Source of the DNA: Aliirhizobium wenxiniae
GTDB lineage: Bacteria > Pseudomonadota > Alphaproteobacteria > Rhizobiales > Rhizobiaceae
NCBI RefSeq assembly: GCF_014201355.1
Contig: NZ_JACHEG010000001.1
Span: forward strand, 558,001-622,000
Direction of reading: 5' to 3'
DNA: 64,000 nucleotides
This document shows positions 9,499 through 20,283 of the stretch, one piece after another. The stretch's first letter is position 1, and each line of letters starts with the position of its first letter. The notes under the pieces are model-generated. The model saw only the letters and a program-made list of their open reading frames with translations, was not told the origin of the DNA and made no database searches. The position numbers were made by a program, and so were the translations under genes.

Positions 9499-10059
9499 TC
9501 AAGCCCCGACAAGGGAGAGAAGCTGCCGCATCTGCCTGCGGGAGGTCAGGATCAGTACGGGACAGTCAGGACTGAAACGCCGAACCCCGTCCACGATCCT
9601 TGGTGACGTTTGCCGCTCGAAATTCCAGATGAACGACAGGAACTCACGATCGGCCAACCTCTCCGGACATCCCGGCGCCATGTCAGGCCGCGTCCGCCCC
9701 GAATGGCGAATGCTTCGGGAGAAAACACCCCAGAGGCAAAGCCAGCGCGGCATCCGCACCCAGATGATTGCGCCGGCTCGTGGCATCCTCAACTCGAAAC
9801 TAGATGAACCCGTGCCATCCATGATCCAGCGATCTCGGGACACCGCTTCCGAAATCAAGGCTCGCGTCGTCTCGCGATCCCGCTTCACCCAGCCCGGTAG
9901 CCAGTAAAAATCCCGATCCATCGAGATATAGGGCATCTGCAAATGATCGCTCAATCGCCGCGAAAGCGTCGACTTACCGCCTCCCGAACAGCCGATCACA
10001 AGCACGCGCTCGCAAGTGTGGAGCACTCCTGCTGCGTCCTCCAGATTGACAATATGCAA
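9499..10059 (-). CDS. P-loop nucleoside kinase-like protein (adenylate kinase-related, DNA topology modulation family)
   Basis: A P-loop NTPase of roughly 186 residues with Walker A GCSGGGKST, a substrate-like segment YISMDRDFYWLPGWV and WIMDGTGSSSF, and the arginine-rich lid typical of FlaR-like adenylate kinase homologues. The substrate is unknown. The open frame extends to an ATG at 10200, but that would put the start inside the promoter region of the divergent gene and add about 47 unconserved residues. A TTG at 10059 with AGGTGG eight bases before it gives the usual start shortly before ERVLVIGCSGG. A GTG at 10071 is an alternative. Confidence 0.7.
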   Translation of the reverse strand: MHIVNLEDAAGVLHTCERVLVIGCSGGGKSTLSRRLSDHLQMPYISMDRDFYWLPGWVKRDRETTRALISEAVSRDRWIMDGTGSSSFELRMPRAGAIIWVRMPRWLCLWGVFSRSIRHSGRTRPDMAPGCPERLADREFLSFIWNFERQTSPRIVDGVRRFSPDCPVLILTSRRQMRQLLSLVGA

Positions 10060-10233
10060 CTGATTTCCCACCTGATATGTGTCCCTTGCAACGCACACCT
10101 TCGGTTTGACGATTTTCAAGTTAAAGAAATTTAATGTAGCTTGAGGGGAGTTGTAATATTCCCTCGTCGCAATCCTGCCTATATTGGTGCATTGCAACAT
10201 TCTAAAATCTATCGATCCGAAAGACGCATACCC

Positions 10234-10419
10234 ATGGACGATTTCGCACAGATGATAAAGCTGCTGGAATCAGCAAAGCAGCTTGCAGACATGAATGGCA
10301 TGCCAGTGCTCGCCTATTTCATCGAAATGGCAAAAGGCGAAGCGCGAGGGCAAAAGGGCACGCTGCGTGAACGCAGGCATGGCCAGGACAAGCGCCCCAA
10401 GATCGAGGCCGCTGAATAA
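10234..10419 (+). CDS. Small conserved hypothetical protein (61 aa)
   Basis: A 61-residue protein: an N-terminal amphipathic helix (DDFAQMIKLLESAKQLADMN) followed by a second helix and a very basic tail (KGTLRERRHGQDKRPKIEAAE). The ATG at 10234 is chosen over 10141 because the extra upstream residues look like translated promoter sequence. It is the only plus-strand gene inside the minus-strand lipA-pdh region, divergent from the P-loop kinase and convergent with lipA. I do not recognise a family. The charge and length suggest a soluble, possibly nucleic-acid- or protein-binding peptide, but that is a guess. Confidence 0.6.
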   Translation: MDDFAQMIKLLESAKQLADMNGMPVLAYFIEMAKGEARGQKGTLRERRHGQDKRPKIEAAE

Positions 10420-10440
10420 CCAGTGAAAGAGGTTGCCGCC

Positions 10441-11415
10441 TTATTCGGCGGCAGCCAGTAGCTTCTTTTCACGCGCAGCCCGCAACCGGGCAAAGTCGTC
10501 ACCAGCGTGATGCGACGAACGCGTGAGCGGGCTCGAAGCGACCATCAGGAAGCCCTTCGTATAGGCCACAGTCTCGTAAGACTTGAACTCTTCCGGCGTG
10601 ACGAATTTCTCGACCTTGTGATGCTTGCGCGTCGGCTGCAGATACTGGCCGATGGTCAGGAAGTCGACATCTGCCGTTCTGAGGTCATCCATCAGCTGCA
10701 GCACTTCATTACGCTCTTCGCCCAGCCCGACCATGATGCCGGACTTGGTAAACATCGTCGGGTCGAGTTCCTTCACCCGCTGCAGAAGCCGGATCGAGTG
10801 GAAATACCGGGCGCCTGGGCGAACCGTGAGATAATTGCCGGGAACGGTTTCCATATTGTGGTTGAAGACGTCCGGCTTGGCGGCGACAACGCGCTCCAGC
10901 GCACCGGGCTTCTTCAAAAAGTCCGGCGTCAGGATTTCGATCGTCGTCAGCGGTGATGCGGCACGGATTGCCCAGATCACCTTTTCGAAATGTTCCGCAC
11001 CACCATCGTCCAGATCGTCACGGTCGACGGAGGTAATGACGACGTGTTGCAGCCCCATTTCCTTTACGGCGCGTGCGACGCTTTCCGGTTCGGACATGTC
11101 GAGCGGGTTCGGCTTGCCTGTCGCGACATTGCAGAACGCGCAGGCGCGGGTACAGATTTCGCCCATAATCATGAAGGTAGCGTGCTTCTTGTCCCAGCAC
11201 TCACCGATGTTGGGACAGCCCGCCTCTTCGCAGACCGTCACCAGCTTGTTTTCACGAACGATCGCGCGGGTTTCCTGGTAACCCTTCGACACCGGCGCCT
11301 TGACGCGGATCCAGTCCGGCTTGCGCATCACTTCGGTATCGGGCCGATGCGCCTTTTCCGGATGGCGGACGCGCTTCTCATCGGAGAGATTGGTCCTGTC
11401 GAGAATGGTGACCAT
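10441..11415 (-). CDS. lipA: Lipoyl synthase LipA
   Basis: A 324-residue radical SAM enzyme that inserts two sulfur atoms into octanoyl groups on E2 and GcvH proteins. Both iron-sulfur clusters are visible: the auxiliary cluster motif [12 protein letters not shown] (three cysteines) and the radical SAM motif CTRACAFC. The C-terminal [10 protein letters not shown] ends with the conserved serine region that closes the auxiliary cluster. The ATG at 11415 is supported by typical length. It lies downstream of the pyruvate dehydrogenase genes, whose E1-beta and E2 lipoyl domains are its substrates. Confidence 0.97.
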   Translation of the reverse strand: MVTILDRTNLSDEKRVRHPEKAHRPDTEVMRKPDWIRVKAPVSKGYQETRAIVRENKLVTVCEEAGCPNIGECWDKKHATFMIMGEICTRACAFCNVATGKPNPLDMSEPESVARAVKEMGLQHVVITSVDRDDLDDGGAEHFEKVIWAIRAASPLTTIEILTPDFLKKPGALERVVAAKPDVFNHNMETVPGNYLTVRPGARYFHSIRLLQRVKELDPTMFTKSGIMVGLGEERNEVLQLMDDLRTADVDFLTIGQYLQPTRKHHKVEKFVTPEEFKSYETVAYTKGFLMVASSPLTRSSHHAGDDFARLRAAREKKLLAAAE

Positions 11416-11527
11416 GAAATCCTGCTTTCAGCTCCGCATTCATGTCGGAGCATGTTGTCCGTTCGGAAAGTCTCTATGCATGAACCGCGGCAAATGTTTG
11501 CGCGGCATGACGTGCCCGCCTGCTACA

Positions 11528-11776
11528 TTAGCGCCTGACGATTTTGGCGACGAATAGCAAAAGGCTCGCGCCAAGGAAAGCCGTCACGAAATAGCCGAGC
11601 CGGCTGTCTTTTACCGGGATTTCGAATGTGTTCAGCACGGCAAGCGCGACCACCGATCCGACGATGCCGAGAATGATGTTCATGAAGATGCCGAAGCGTA
11701 TGTCCATCATCTTGCCGGCAAGCCAACCAGCCAGCCCGCCGATGATGATCGCTCCGATCCAACCAACGCTTTCCAT
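11528..11776 (-). CDS. GlsB/YeaQ/YmgE family stress-associated membrane protein
   Basis: An 82-residue protein with three hydrophobic segments (glycine-rich GAIIIGGLAGWLAGKMM, then FMNIILGIVGSVVALAVL, then FVTAFLGASLLLFV). This is the transglycosylase-associated (PF04226) family found in many stress regulons, with unknown biochemical function. Two tandem ATGs follow GGAGGA; the second (11776) has the better spacing. A GTG further up (11800) is less likely. It lies between lpdA and lipA on the same strand, behind two hairpins that may separate it from lpdA transcription. Confidence 0.85.
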   Translation of the reverse strand: MESVGWIGAIIIGGLAGWLAGKMMDIRFGIFMNIILGIVGSVVALAVLNTFEIPVKDSRLGYFVTAFLGASLLLFVAKIVRR

Positions 11777-11808
11777 CATTCCTCCATGAAGGATTTGCAC
11801 CTTAGTCC

Positions 11809-11857
11809 GGCGCTCCCCATCACAGATGGGAAGCGCCTGCTGTCCCTTTCAAGGGAC
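11809..11857 (-). terminator. Two hairpins after lpdA
   Basis: Downstream of the lpdA stop, on the minus strand, come a short hairpin (GTCCCTT/AAGGGAC, 11842-11857) and then a 13-bp stem with one mismatch and a three-base loop (11809-11837). No T run follows. They may be a rho-assisted terminator or RNA stabiliser between lpdA and the GlsB-type gene. Confidence 0.5.
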
Positions 11858-11864
11858 ATGGTTA

Positions 11865-13310
11865 TCAAGCGTTCAGAACGCGACCATAGGCGTCGAGCAC
11901 GCTTTCCTTCATCGATTCCGAAATGGTCGGATGCGGGAAGATCGTGTGCATCAGGTCTTCTTCGGTCGTCTCGAGGTTCATCGCGACGACAAAGCCCTGG
12001 ATCAGTTCGGTGACTTCAGCACCGACCATGTGGGCGCCCAAGAGTTCGCCGGTCTTCTTGTCGAAGATCGTCTTGACCATGCCCTGGTCCTCGCCGAGCG
12101 CCACGGCCTTGCCGTTTGCGGCAAAGGAGAAGCGACCGACGCGGATGTCGCGACCCTGTTCCTTGGCCTTGGCTTCCGTTAGACCAACCGAGGCGACCTG
12201 CGGGTTGCAATAGGTGCAGCCCGGGATCTTGCTCTTGTCGGTCGGATGCACGTTCGGCAGGCCGGCGATCTTTTCGACGCAGACGACGGCTTCATGCTCG
12301 GCCTTGTGAGCGAGCAGCGGGCCACCGGCAACGTCGCCGATCGCGTAGATGCCAGGAACGTTGGTCTTGCCGTAACCGTCGATGACGATGAAGCCACGCT
12401 CGGTCTTCACGCCGGCAGCTTCAAGGCCGATGTTTTCGATATTGGCCTGAACGCCGACAGCCGAGATCATCCGGTCAGCGGTGATCTTCTCGGAAGAACC
12501 GTCCTTCTTTTCGATCGTCGCGGTGATCGAGTTTGCACCCTTCTCAACCTTGGCGACCTTGGCTTCAAGATGGATCTTGATGCCCTGCTTTTCGAACTGC
12601 TTCTTGGCGAAGGCGGAGATTTCCGCATCTTCGACCGGCATGACCTGGCTCATGATTTCGACGACGGTAACGTCGACGCCCATGGTGCGGTAGAAGGAGG
12701 CGAATTCGATGCCGATGGCGCCCGAGCCCATAACGAGCAGCGACTTCGGCAGCTCTTCCGGCTTCATCGCTTCGAAATAGGTCCAGATCAGCTTGCCATC
12801 CGGCTCGATGCCCGGCAGCGCGCGCGGACGCGCGCCGGTGGCGACGATGATGTGCTTGGCGGTGTAGGTGCCCTCGCCCAGCGTGTTCTTCGGAACCGGA
12901 CCCTGCGGCTGGACGACCGGCTTGGTCGACTTGCCGACGACGATTTCGCCCGGCTTGGTGAGCTTGGCTTCGCCCCAGATAATGTCGACCTTGTTCTTCT
13001 TGAACAGGAAGCCGACGCCGTTGTTCATGCGAGCGGCAATGCCACGCGAACGGGCAACGATCGCCTTGACGTCGGGCTTGATCGAGCCTTCGAGCGTCAG
13101 GCCGTAATCCTTGGCATGGGTCGCGGTATGCAGCACGTCAGCGGTGCGAAGCAGCGCCTTGGTCGGGATGCAGCCCCAGTTGGAGCAAATGCCGGCAAGA
13201 TGTTCGCGTTCGACGACCGCGACCTTCATGCCGAGCTGCGAGGCTCTGATCGCGGCGATATAACCACCAGGGCCGGAGCCGATTACAATAACGTCATAAG
13301 CGTTGGACAT
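11865..13310 (-). CDS. lpdA: Dihydrolipoyl dehydrogenase (E3)
   Basis: A 481-residue FAD enzyme that reoxidises dihydrolipoamide on lipoyl domains using NAD+. Visible features: FAD-binding GSGPGGYIAAIRAS (residues 11-24), redox-active disulfide C42-x4-C47 (CSNWGC), NAD-binding GSGAIGIEFASFY, FAD motif YAIGDVAGGPLLAHKA, and the catalytic His-Glu pair in HPTISES near the C-terminus. The start at 13310 (behind GGAAGC) is preferred to 13388, which would add an unrelated 26-residue leader. It belongs to the downstream part of the pdhABC cluster, so it most probably serves pyruvate dehydrogenase. Confidence 0.97.
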   Translation of the reverse strand: MSNAYDVIVIGSGPGGYIAAIRASQLGMKVAVVEREHLAGICSNWGCIPTKALLRTADVLHTATHAKDYGLTLEGSIKPDVKAIVARSRGIAARMNNGVGFLFKKNKVDIIWGEAKLTKPGEIVVGKSTKPVVQPQGPVPKNTLGEGTYTAKHIIVATGARPRALPGIEPDGKLIWTYFEAMKPEELPKSLLVMGSGAIGIEFASFYRTMGVDVTVVEIMSQVMPVEDAEISAFAKKQFEKQGIKIHLEAKVAKVEKGANSITATIEKKDGSSEKITADRMISAVGVQANIENIGLEAAGVKTERGFIVIDGYGKTNVPGIYAIGDVAGGPLLAHKAEHEAVVCVEKIAGLPNVHPTDKSKIPGCTYCNPQVASVGLTEAKAKEQGRDIRVGRFSFAANGKAVALGEDQGMVKTIFDKKTGELLGAHMVGAEVTELIQGFVVAMNLETTEEDLMHTIFPHPTISESMKESVLDAYGRVLNA

Positions 13311-13384
13311 GAGCGCTTCCAATCCTCTTCTGTCGAGACCCCGGCGAACACCTTGGGTCTTCACGGGATGGAAGCGCCTGACGG

Positions 13385-13657
13385 TCAAACCGCCAGCTTG
13401 ATCACTTCAGCTTCCGGTTCAGGTTGAACCAGCATCCCGTAGATTTCTTCCTTGAGCTGCCTGCGCTGCTTGCACATGTCGATGAGCATTGCATCGCCTG
13501 CGGGCTCGTTACGTCTCTCGGCCAGATGAACCCTCCGGCTCAGATCTTCATAACTCCGGCAAAGGCGGGCGAAATGCCCATCCGTTTCCTGGAGATGGCG
13601 CACAAGCGCCCTGAAATCCGGAAATTCTGCGACCAGTTCATGCAGCGTGCCAGACAT
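13385..13657 (-). CDS. DUF465 (YdcH-like) family protein
   Basis: A 90-residue coiled-coil-type protein matching the DUF465 pattern: FRALVRHLQETDGHFARLCRSYEDLSRRVHLAE, then a second helix with LKEEIYG. These proteins are small helical hairpins of unknown function, common in proteobacteria. It lies between the GDSL esterase and lpdA on the same strand and was probably carried along in the operon. Confidence 0.8.
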   Translation of the reverse strand: MSGTLHELVAEFPDFRALVRHLQETDGHFARLCRSYEDLSRRVHLAERRNEPAGDAMLIDMCKQRRQLKEEIYGMLVQPEPEAEVIKLAV

Positions 13658-13728
13658 GGAACAAATCCCTTTATTAGTGAGGAAGTGTCCACGCTAGGTC
13701 CGCCTAAAAATACCTCCGTTGATCCAAA

Positions 13729-14367
13729 TCAAAGGCCAAGCATCATTCGAACGATCGGCTCCAGACCGCGACCAATTGCCCGAGTTTCCTCTGCATTCAG
13801 GTGCACGCCGTCAGCCGGACTGGTACGCGCAACCGAACCTGCATCGAAGAAACCGCAGCCGAGATCATCAGCAAGATCGCGATAGAGCGAGGCGAGCATC
13901 GACGATTCCTCGATCGCGCCCCGGAACATCGCCGAAAACACCGGATCAGCCGTTTCGCAGAGCGGTGGCGGCGATACGATGAGAATATCCGGCGCGTCAT
14001 AGTCAAACGAATAATCGTGGTGGCGGATCAGCCCCACGAGCCTTTGCATGCCGGCGCGGGCCGCATGGGCGGTCCCGGCAATCGCCGGTTTCATATCGTT
14101 GGTGCCGAGCATGATGACGACGAGATCAAGCGGCTGATGGGTGTGAAGCACCGTTGGAAGGTTCTTCACGCCGTTGCGATCACAATCGGCCAGATGATCG
14201 TCATAGCCGGTGGTGCGACCGTTCAATCCTTCCGCGATCACGCTCACGCCAGACCCGAGGGCAGCCCCGAGGACGCTTGGCCAGCGATCCTCGAAAACGT
14301 GCCGTCCCGTTCCTTCGGGGGAGAACCCCCAGGTGAGACTGTCGCCGAAGCAGAGAACGGTCCTCAT
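13729..14367 (-). CDS. SGNH/GDSL hydrolase (arylesterase-like)
   Basis: A 212-residue esterase with block I FGDSLTWG (nucleophile S10), block III glycine/asparagine in LNGRTTGYDD and MLGTNDMK, and the C-terminal catalytic pair in DGVHLNAEE (Asp and His). No signal peptide is visible, so it is probably cytoplasmic. The substrate is unknown; relatives hydrolyse aryl esters or acylated sugars. It begins 18 bases after the pdhC stop, within the pdh operon, as in other Rhizobiaceae. Confidence 0.9.
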   Translation of the reverse strand: MRTVLCFGDSLTWGFSPEGTGRHVFEDRWPSVLGAALGSGVSVIAEGLNGRTTGYDDHLADCDRNGVKNLPTVLHTHQPLDLVVIMLGTNDMKPAIAGTAHAARAGMQRLVGLIRHHDYSFDYDAPDILIVSPPPLCETADPVFSAMFRGAIEESSMLASLYRDLADDLGCGFFDAGSVARTSPADGVHLNAEETRAIGRGLEPIVRMMLGL

Positions 14368-14385
14368 CCCGCCGTCCTTTTGCCG

Positions 14386-15729
14386 CTAGACCAGCATCGA
14401 CATCGGGTTTTCGATGTAGCGCTTGAAGGCGGAAGCGAGTTCCGCACCGAGCGCGCCATCGATGACGCGGTGGTCGAAGGCGAAGGTCGCCGACATCACC
14501 GTACCAACTTCGATCTTGCCGCCACGAACGACCGGCTTCTCGACGCCGGCGCCGATCGACACGATCGAGGCCTGCGGCAGGTTGACGATCGAGGTGAACG
14601 AAGAGACGCCGAACATGCCGAGGTTGGACACGGAAGTCGTGCCGCCCTGGTATTCTTCCGGCTTCAGCTTCTTGTCGCGGGCACGCTTGGCCATGTCCTT
14701 CACCTCGTTGGAGATGACCGACAGAGCCTTGGTTTCAGCCTTGCGAACGATCGGCGTGATCAGGCCGTCCGGAATGGAAACGGCAACACCGACGTCGGAA
14801 TGCTTGTGCAGCACGCGTGCCGTCGAGGTCCAGGAGGCGTTTGCCATCGGAACGTCGCGCAGCGCCAGAGCCATCGCCTTGATGATGAAGTCGTTGACGG
14901 AGAGTTTGAAGGCAGGAACCTCGCCCTTCTCTGTCTTCTTCACCGGCGCCGACTTGTTGATCTCTGCACGCAGAGCCATCAGCGCGTCGAGTTCGCAATC
15001 CATCGATACCGTGTAGGACGGAACCGTCTGGGTCGATTCCGTCAGGCGTGCAGCGATCGTCTTGCGCATGCCGTCATGCGGCAGAAGCTCGTAGGAGCCT
15101 TCAGCAAACAGCTTGAGCGTGCTTTCGTCCGACGGACCCTTTGCGACAGCAGGAGCCTGTGCGGCTGCCTGAGCAGCAGCGGGAGCAGCCTTGGCGCCGC
15201 CGGCTGCAGCCTTTTCGACGTCTGCCTTGACGACACGGCCATGCGGACCGGTGCCGGTGACGGCGGACAGATCGAGACCGGCTTCCTTGGCGAGACGACG
15301 GGCGAGCGGCGAGGAAAACACGCGCTTGCCATCGGCAACCGGAACAGGCGTCGATGGTGCCGGAGAAGCGTCGGTAACCGGCACTTTCGGAGCTTCCGAA
15401 GCGGTTTCAGCCTTTGCGGCTTCAGCCTTCGGCGCTTCCGCCTTCGGAGCGGAACCCGCACCGGCAGCAGCGGCGGCAAGATCTTCGCCTTCTTCGGCAA
15501 TGATGGCGATCAGGGCGTTGACCTTGACCGCTTCAGTACCGGCAGGAACGACGATCTTGGCGATCGTGCCCTCGTCGACGGCTTCGACTTCCATCGTTGC
15601 CTTGTCGGTTTCGATCTCGGCGATCACGTCGCCGGACTTTACCTTATCGCCTTCCTTGACCAGCCATTTTGCGAGGTTGCCCTCTTCCATGGTCGGAGAA
15701 AGGGCTGGCATGGTGATGTTGATAGGCAT
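14386..15729 (-). CDS. pdhC: Pyruvate dehydrogenase E2, dihydrolipoyllysine acetyltransferase
   Basis: A 447-residue core component that transfers acetyl groups from lipoate to CoA. Order: lipoyl domain at residues 2-77 with the lipoylated lysine in [13 protein letters not shown]; an Ala/Pro/Glu-rich flexible linker; a peripheral subunit-binding domain around residues 135-170 ([26 protein letters not shown]); a second linker; and the catalytic domain ending in DHRVIDGA with the catalytic His. The single lipoyl domain resembles the one on E1-beta. It is the third gene of pdhABC, 15 bases after pdhB. Confidence 0.97.
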   Translation of the reverse strand: MPINITMPALSPTMEEGNLAKWLVKEGDKVKSGDVIAEIETDKATMEVEAVDEGTIAKIVVPAGTEAVKVNALIAIIAEEGEDLAAAAAGAGSAPKAEAPKAEAAKAETASEAPKVPVTDASPAPSTPVPVADGKRVFSSPLARRLAKEAGLDLSAVTGTGPHGRVVKADVEKAAAGGAKAAPAAAQAAAQAPAVAKGPSDESTLKLFAEGSYELLPHDGMRKTIAARLTESTQTVPSYTVSMDCELDALMALRAEINKSAPVKKTEKGEVPAFKLSVNDFIIKAMALALRDVPMANASWTSTARVLHKHSDVGVAVSIPDGLITPIVRKAETKALSVISNEVKDMAKRARDKKLKPEEYQGGTTSVSNLGMFGVSSFTSIVNLPQASIVSIGAGVEKPVVRGGKIEVGTVMSATFAFDHRVIDGALGAELASAFKRYIENPMSMLV

Positions 15730-15744
15730 CCTATCACCCTTCCC

Positions 15745-17124
15745 TTACTTGTAGCAGACGGTTTTGACCGCCTCGACGACTTCGCCGACAGTCGGCAGAG
15801 CCAGCTTTTCGAGGTTGGCGGCGTAGGGCATCGGAACGTCCTTGCCGGCAATCGTCAGAACCGGGGCATCGAGATAGTCGAAGGCCTGCTGCATGACGCG
15901 GGTGGCGATTTCGGTGCCGACCGAGTTCTGCGGGTAACCTTCCTCGACGGTGACGAGGCGACCGGTCTTCTTGACGGATTCGATAACGGTCGGCAGGTCC
16001 ATCGGACGGATCGTGCGAAGATCGATCAGTTCGACATCGATGCCTTCCTTTTCGAGTTCGGCAACCGCCTTCACGGCATAGGTCATGCCGATACCGAAGG
16101 AGACGATCGTTGCGTCCTTGCCCTTGCGGTGGATGCGCGCCTTGCCGATCGGCAGAACGAAGTCATCCAGCTTCGGCACGTCGAAATGCTGACCGTAGAG
16201 GATTTCGTTTTCGAGGAAGACGACCGGGTTCGGATCGCGGATAGCAGCCTTCAAGAGACCCTTTGCGTCGGCAGCCGTGTACGGCATGACGACCTTGAGG
16301 CCTGGGATCTGGCTATACCACGAGGAAAAGTCCTGGCTGTGCTGTGCACCAACGCGGGCAGCAGCGCCGTTCGGACCGCGGAACACGATCGGAGCACCCA
16401 TCTGGCCACCGGACATGTAAAGCGTCTTAGCAGCAGAGTTGATGATCTGGTCGATCGCCTGCATGGCGAAGTTGAACGTCATGAACTCGACGATCGGCTT
16501 CAGGCCGGACATGGCCGCACCGACACCGATACCGGCAAAGCCGTGTTCGGTGATCGGGGTATCGACAACGCGCTTGGCGCCGAATTCCTGCAGAAGGCCC
16601 TGGGTGATCTTGTAGGCGCCCTGATATTCGGCGACTTCTTCACCCATGACGAACACGTCGCCATCGCGGCGCATTTCTTCCGCCATCGCGTCGCGCAGAG
16701 CTTCGCGAACAGTGGTCGAAACCATCTCGGTGCCGGCCGGAATGTCCGGATCGGCAGCAACTTCGACCTTCGGCTGAGCCGGGACGGAAGCAGATTCGGG
16801 CTTCGCGTCTTCGGCAGCCGGAGCTTCAGCCTTCGGGGCTTCGGCAGCCGGAGCGGCAGAACCGATCGCATCGGCGCTTTCGCCTTCGGCGAGCAGGATC
16901 GCAATCTTGGTGTTGACCTTGACGTTTTCGGTGCCGGCTTCGACCAGCAGCTTGCCGATCACGCCTTCATCGACGGCTTCCACTTCCATGGTCGCCTTGT
17001 CGGTCTCGATCTCGGCAATGACATCGCCAGACTTGACGGTGTCGCCTTCCTTCTTGACCCATTTGGAAAGCGTGCCTTCCTCCATTGTCGGAGAAAGCGC
17101 AGGCATCAGGATATCGATAGGCAT
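15745..17124 (-). CDS. pdhB: Pyruvate dehydrogenase E1 beta subunit with N-terminal lipoyl domain
   Basis: A 459-residue subunit of the thiamine-diphosphate-dependent decarboxylase. Residues 1-77 form a lipoyl domain ([13 protein letters not shown]) followed by an Ala/Pro/Glu-rich linker. The E1-beta fold starts near residue 135 ([18 protein letters not shown]) and includes [14 protein letters not shown] and [12 protein letters not shown] lipoyl domain on E1-beta is a known feature of rhizobia and other alphaproteobacteria and should make this subunit a substrate of LipA. It lies 20 bases after pdhA. Confidence 0.97.
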   Translation of the reverse strand: MPIDILMPALSPTMEEGTLSKWVKKEGDTVKSGDVIAEIETDKATMEVEAVDEGVIGKLLVEAGTENVKVNTKIAILLAEGESADAIGSAAPAAEAPKAEAPAAEDAKPESASVPAQPKVEVAADPDIPAGTEMVSTTVREALRDAMAEEMRRDGDVFVMGEEVAEYQGAYKITQGLLQEFGAKRVVDTPITEHGFAGIGVGAAMSGLKPIVEFMTFNFAMQAIDQIINSAAKTLYMSGGQMGAPIVFRGPNGAAARVGAQHSQDFSSWYSQIPGLKVVMPYTAADAKGLLKAAIRDPNPVVFLENEILYGQHFDVPKLDDFVLPIGKARIHRKGKDATIVSFGIGMTYAVKAVAELEKEGIDVELIDLRTIRPMDLPTVIESVKKTGRLVTVEEGYPQNSVGTEIATRVMQQAFDYLDAPVLTIAGKDVPMPYAANLEKLALPTVGEVVEAVKTVCYK

Positions 17125-17144
17125 AGGTTCTTTCCTCCCCGCGC

Positions 17145-18203
17145 TTAGAGCAGGATATCGGTGTAGAGCTCGGATGCATCCGGCTCCGGATCGTTCTGGG
17201 CGAAGTCGGCGCTATCCGTGACGATGTCGCGGATATCCTTGTCGATCGCCTTCAGTTCGTCCTCAGACGCCCAGCCCTTTTCGAGCAGACGGTTGCGAAC
17301 CTGTTCGATCGGATCCTGCTCCGAGCGCATCTTCTGCACTTCTTCCTTGGAGCGGTACTTTGCCGGGTCGGACATGGAGTGACCACGGTAACGATAGGTC
17401 AGCATTTCGAGAATGATCGGACCCTTGCCGGCGCGGCAATGGGCGAGCGCCTCGTCGGCGGCAGCCTTGACGGCGCGCACATCCATGCCGTCCACCTGGA
17501 CGCCCGGAATGCCGAAGCCGACGCCGCGCATCGAATAGTTCGACTGTGCGGTTGCACGGGCAGTCGACGTACCCATGGCGTAACGGTTGTTCTCGACGAT
17601 ATAGATGATCGGCAGTTTCCACAGAGCAGCCATGTTGAAGCTCTCGTAGACCTGGCCCTGGTTGGCAGCACCGTCGCCGAAATAGGCAACCGAAACGCTG
17701 TCATTGTTGCGATAGGCGTTAGCGAAGGCGAGACCGGTGCCGAGCGAGACCTGCGCACCGACGATGCCGTGACCGCCGTAGAAATGCTTCTCCTTCGAGA
17801 ACATGTGCATCGAGCCGCCCTTGCCCTTCGACAAGCCGCCGCGACGACCGGTAAGCTCGGCCATGACGCCACGCGGGCTCATGCCGCAAGCAAGCATGTG
17901 GCCGTGGTCGCGATAGGCGGTGATGACCTGATCACCCTCCTGCTGCGCCATCTGCATGCCGACGACGACAGCTTCCTGGCCGATATAGAGGTGGCAGAAA
18001 CCGCCGATGAAGCCCATACCATAGAGCTGGCCGGCCTTCTCTTCGAAGCGACGGATCAGCAGCATCTCGCGATACGCATGCAGATCGTCGTCCTTGCCGA
18101 ATTCCGGCGTATTCTTGCCGGTGAATTCCTTCGAGACTGTTTTGCTGGCAGATTTTGCCGCTGGCTTGCGGCCGGATGCAGACGCGGATTTGGTTTGCGC
18201 CAT
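17145..18203 (-). CDS. pdhA: Pyruvate dehydrogenase E1 alpha subunit
   Basis: A 352-residue subunit. A basic Ala/Ser/Lys-rich N-terminal extension (about 35 residues) precedes the E1-alpha fold. The thiamine diphosphate motif [13 protein letters not shown] ... VENN is complete, and [14 protein letters not shown] corresponds to the phosphorylation loop of mitochondrial homologues. The start follows GGGAGGGATCG, one of the strongest ribosome sites in the window. First gene of pdhA-pdhB-pdhC. Confidence 0.97.
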   Translation of the reverse strand: MAQTKSASASGRKPAAKSASKTVSKEFTGKNTPEFGKDDDLHAYREMLLIRRFEEKAGQLYGMGFIGGFCHLYIGQEAVVVGMQMAQQEGDQVITAYRDHGHMLACGMSPRGVMAELTGRRGGLSKGKGGSMHMFSKEKHFYGGHGIVGAQVSLGTGLAFANAYRNNDSVSVAYFGDGAANQGQVYESFNMAALWKLPIIYIVENNRYAMGTSTARATAQSNYSMRGVGFGIPGVQVDGMDVRAVKAAADEALAHCRAGKGPIILEMLTYRYRGHSMSDPAKYRSKEEVQKMRSEQDPIEQVRNRLLEKGWASEDELKAIDKDIRDIVTDSADFAQNDPEPDASELYTDILL

Positions 18204-18286
18204 CGATCCCTCCCTATGTGCTGCATTGAAAGAACGGCATCAAGGCAAGCGAATGCACACCTCAACCCGCTCGGGTTTCTGCAACT

Positions 18287-18315
18287 AACATAGGGAAGAA
18301 AAGCCGCCCCAGCAA
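18287..18315 (-). promoter_or_regulatory. Candidate sigma-70 promoter of pdhA
   Basis: Minus strand: TTGCTG (18315-18310), a 17-base spacer, then TATGTT (18292-18287), giving a leader of about 80 bases before the pdhA ATG. The leader contains a small hairpin, AACCC-GCTC-GGGTT (18264-18277 in plus coordinates). Predicted by eye only. Confidence 0.45.
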
Positions 18316-18359
18316 TGACATATTTGCATGGCTCTCATTCCGCATAAGCCACTGAAATA

Positions 18360-18396
18360 AATCACGAAAAACAAGTTAACCGAAATTCGGTTAACT
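18360..18396 (-). terminator. ftsB terminator (inverted repeat with T-rich tail)
   Basis: Directly after the ftsB stop lies a perfect inverted repeat with 11-base arms around one base (AGTTAACCGAA, 18374-18384, and its complement 18386-18396), followed on the minus strand by TTGTTTTTCG. This looks like an intrinsic terminator isolating ftsB from pdhA. The near-perfect symmetry could also be a protein site. Confidence 0.65.
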
Positions 18397-18713
18397 CAGA
18401 AATAATTGTTAAATATGACTATTTCGTCCGAGCGAGAGACATTTAGTTGATAACGCGCAATTTCATCGAGCATGTCTTTATCGAGTGAGCCATCACTCAT
18501 CAGGTGAACCTGACGTTCCAATGCTTCGCGCTTGGCAGTGAGCGCCGCAAGCTCGCTGCTGCGTGCTATGCGCTGCTTTTCGAACTCCTCGGTCGCAATA
18601 AGACCGAGATCACCATGGATGGAATGATACCCGAAATAGGAAAGAAACGCGACTGTGATTGCAGGCAGGATGAAACGGCCAAACTTTCTTTGTTTGTGAT
18701 GTCTTGTCCACAT
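18396..18713 (-). CDS. ftsB: Septum formation initiator FtsB/DivIC family protein
   Basis: A 105-residue bitopic division protein: basic cytoplasmic N-terminus, one transmembrane helix (about residues 13-31), then a periplasmic coiled coil (FEKQRIARSSELAALTAKREALERQV). FtsB works with FtsL and FtsQ in the divisome. The position between eno and pdhA, with the order eno-ftsB-pdhA, is conserved in many alphaproteobacteria. It is about 200 bases after eno and separated from it by a strong terminator. Confidence 0.88.
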   Translation of the reverse strand: MWTRHHKQRKFGRFILPAITVAFLSYFGYHSIHGDLGLIATEEFEKQRIARSSELAALTAKREALERQVHLMSDGSLDKDMLDEIARYQLNVSRSDEIVIFNNYF

Positions 18714-18833
18714 GCCTGTTCTAACGCCTTGAGCTTACACGGCGGGAGCGATTCATCGTCCCGGGGATACGAATGAAAATCGCAGAACTTGCTTAAGCAT
18801 TCGTTTCGCTTGCCGCGGTGCAGCGCAGATATG

Positions 18834-18864
18834 AAAAAAGCCCGCGTCGTGGACGCGGGCTTTT
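18834..18864 (-). terminator. Intrinsic terminator of eno
   Basis: Minus strand: GCCCGCGTC, three-base loop, GACGCGGGC (9-bp GC stem, 18840-18860), followed by six T. A T run on the plus side too makes it symmetrical. It lies 50 bases after the eno stop. Confidence 0.9.
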
Positions 18865-18913
18865 CCAATGTCTTTCAGCTTTCGCAAGACCGGCCTTTTC
18901 GGCCGACCATTGC

Positions 18914-20218
<1,305 letters not shown>

Positions 20219-20220
20219 TC

Positions 20221-20243
20221 ATTGAAAATGTATCACGTTCAAT
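20221..20243. promoter_or_regulatory. Inverted repeat in eno upstream region
   Basis: ATTGAA, 11 bases, TTCAAT, centred about 45 bases before the eno TTG. Arms of this size with an 11-base spacer could be an operator for eno, but no known regulator is matched. Confidence 0.25.
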
Positions 20244-20283
20244 GACACGCCAATTACAGTGCGCGCGCTTTCTGCGCTTTGAC

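Noticed and set aside
13801..17148. A very long plus-strand open frame (1115 codons) across the pdh genes
   Set aside because: It is antisense to the well-supported GDSL, pdhC and pdhB genes and has no recognisable domains. It stays open because of codon bias of the minus-strand genes.
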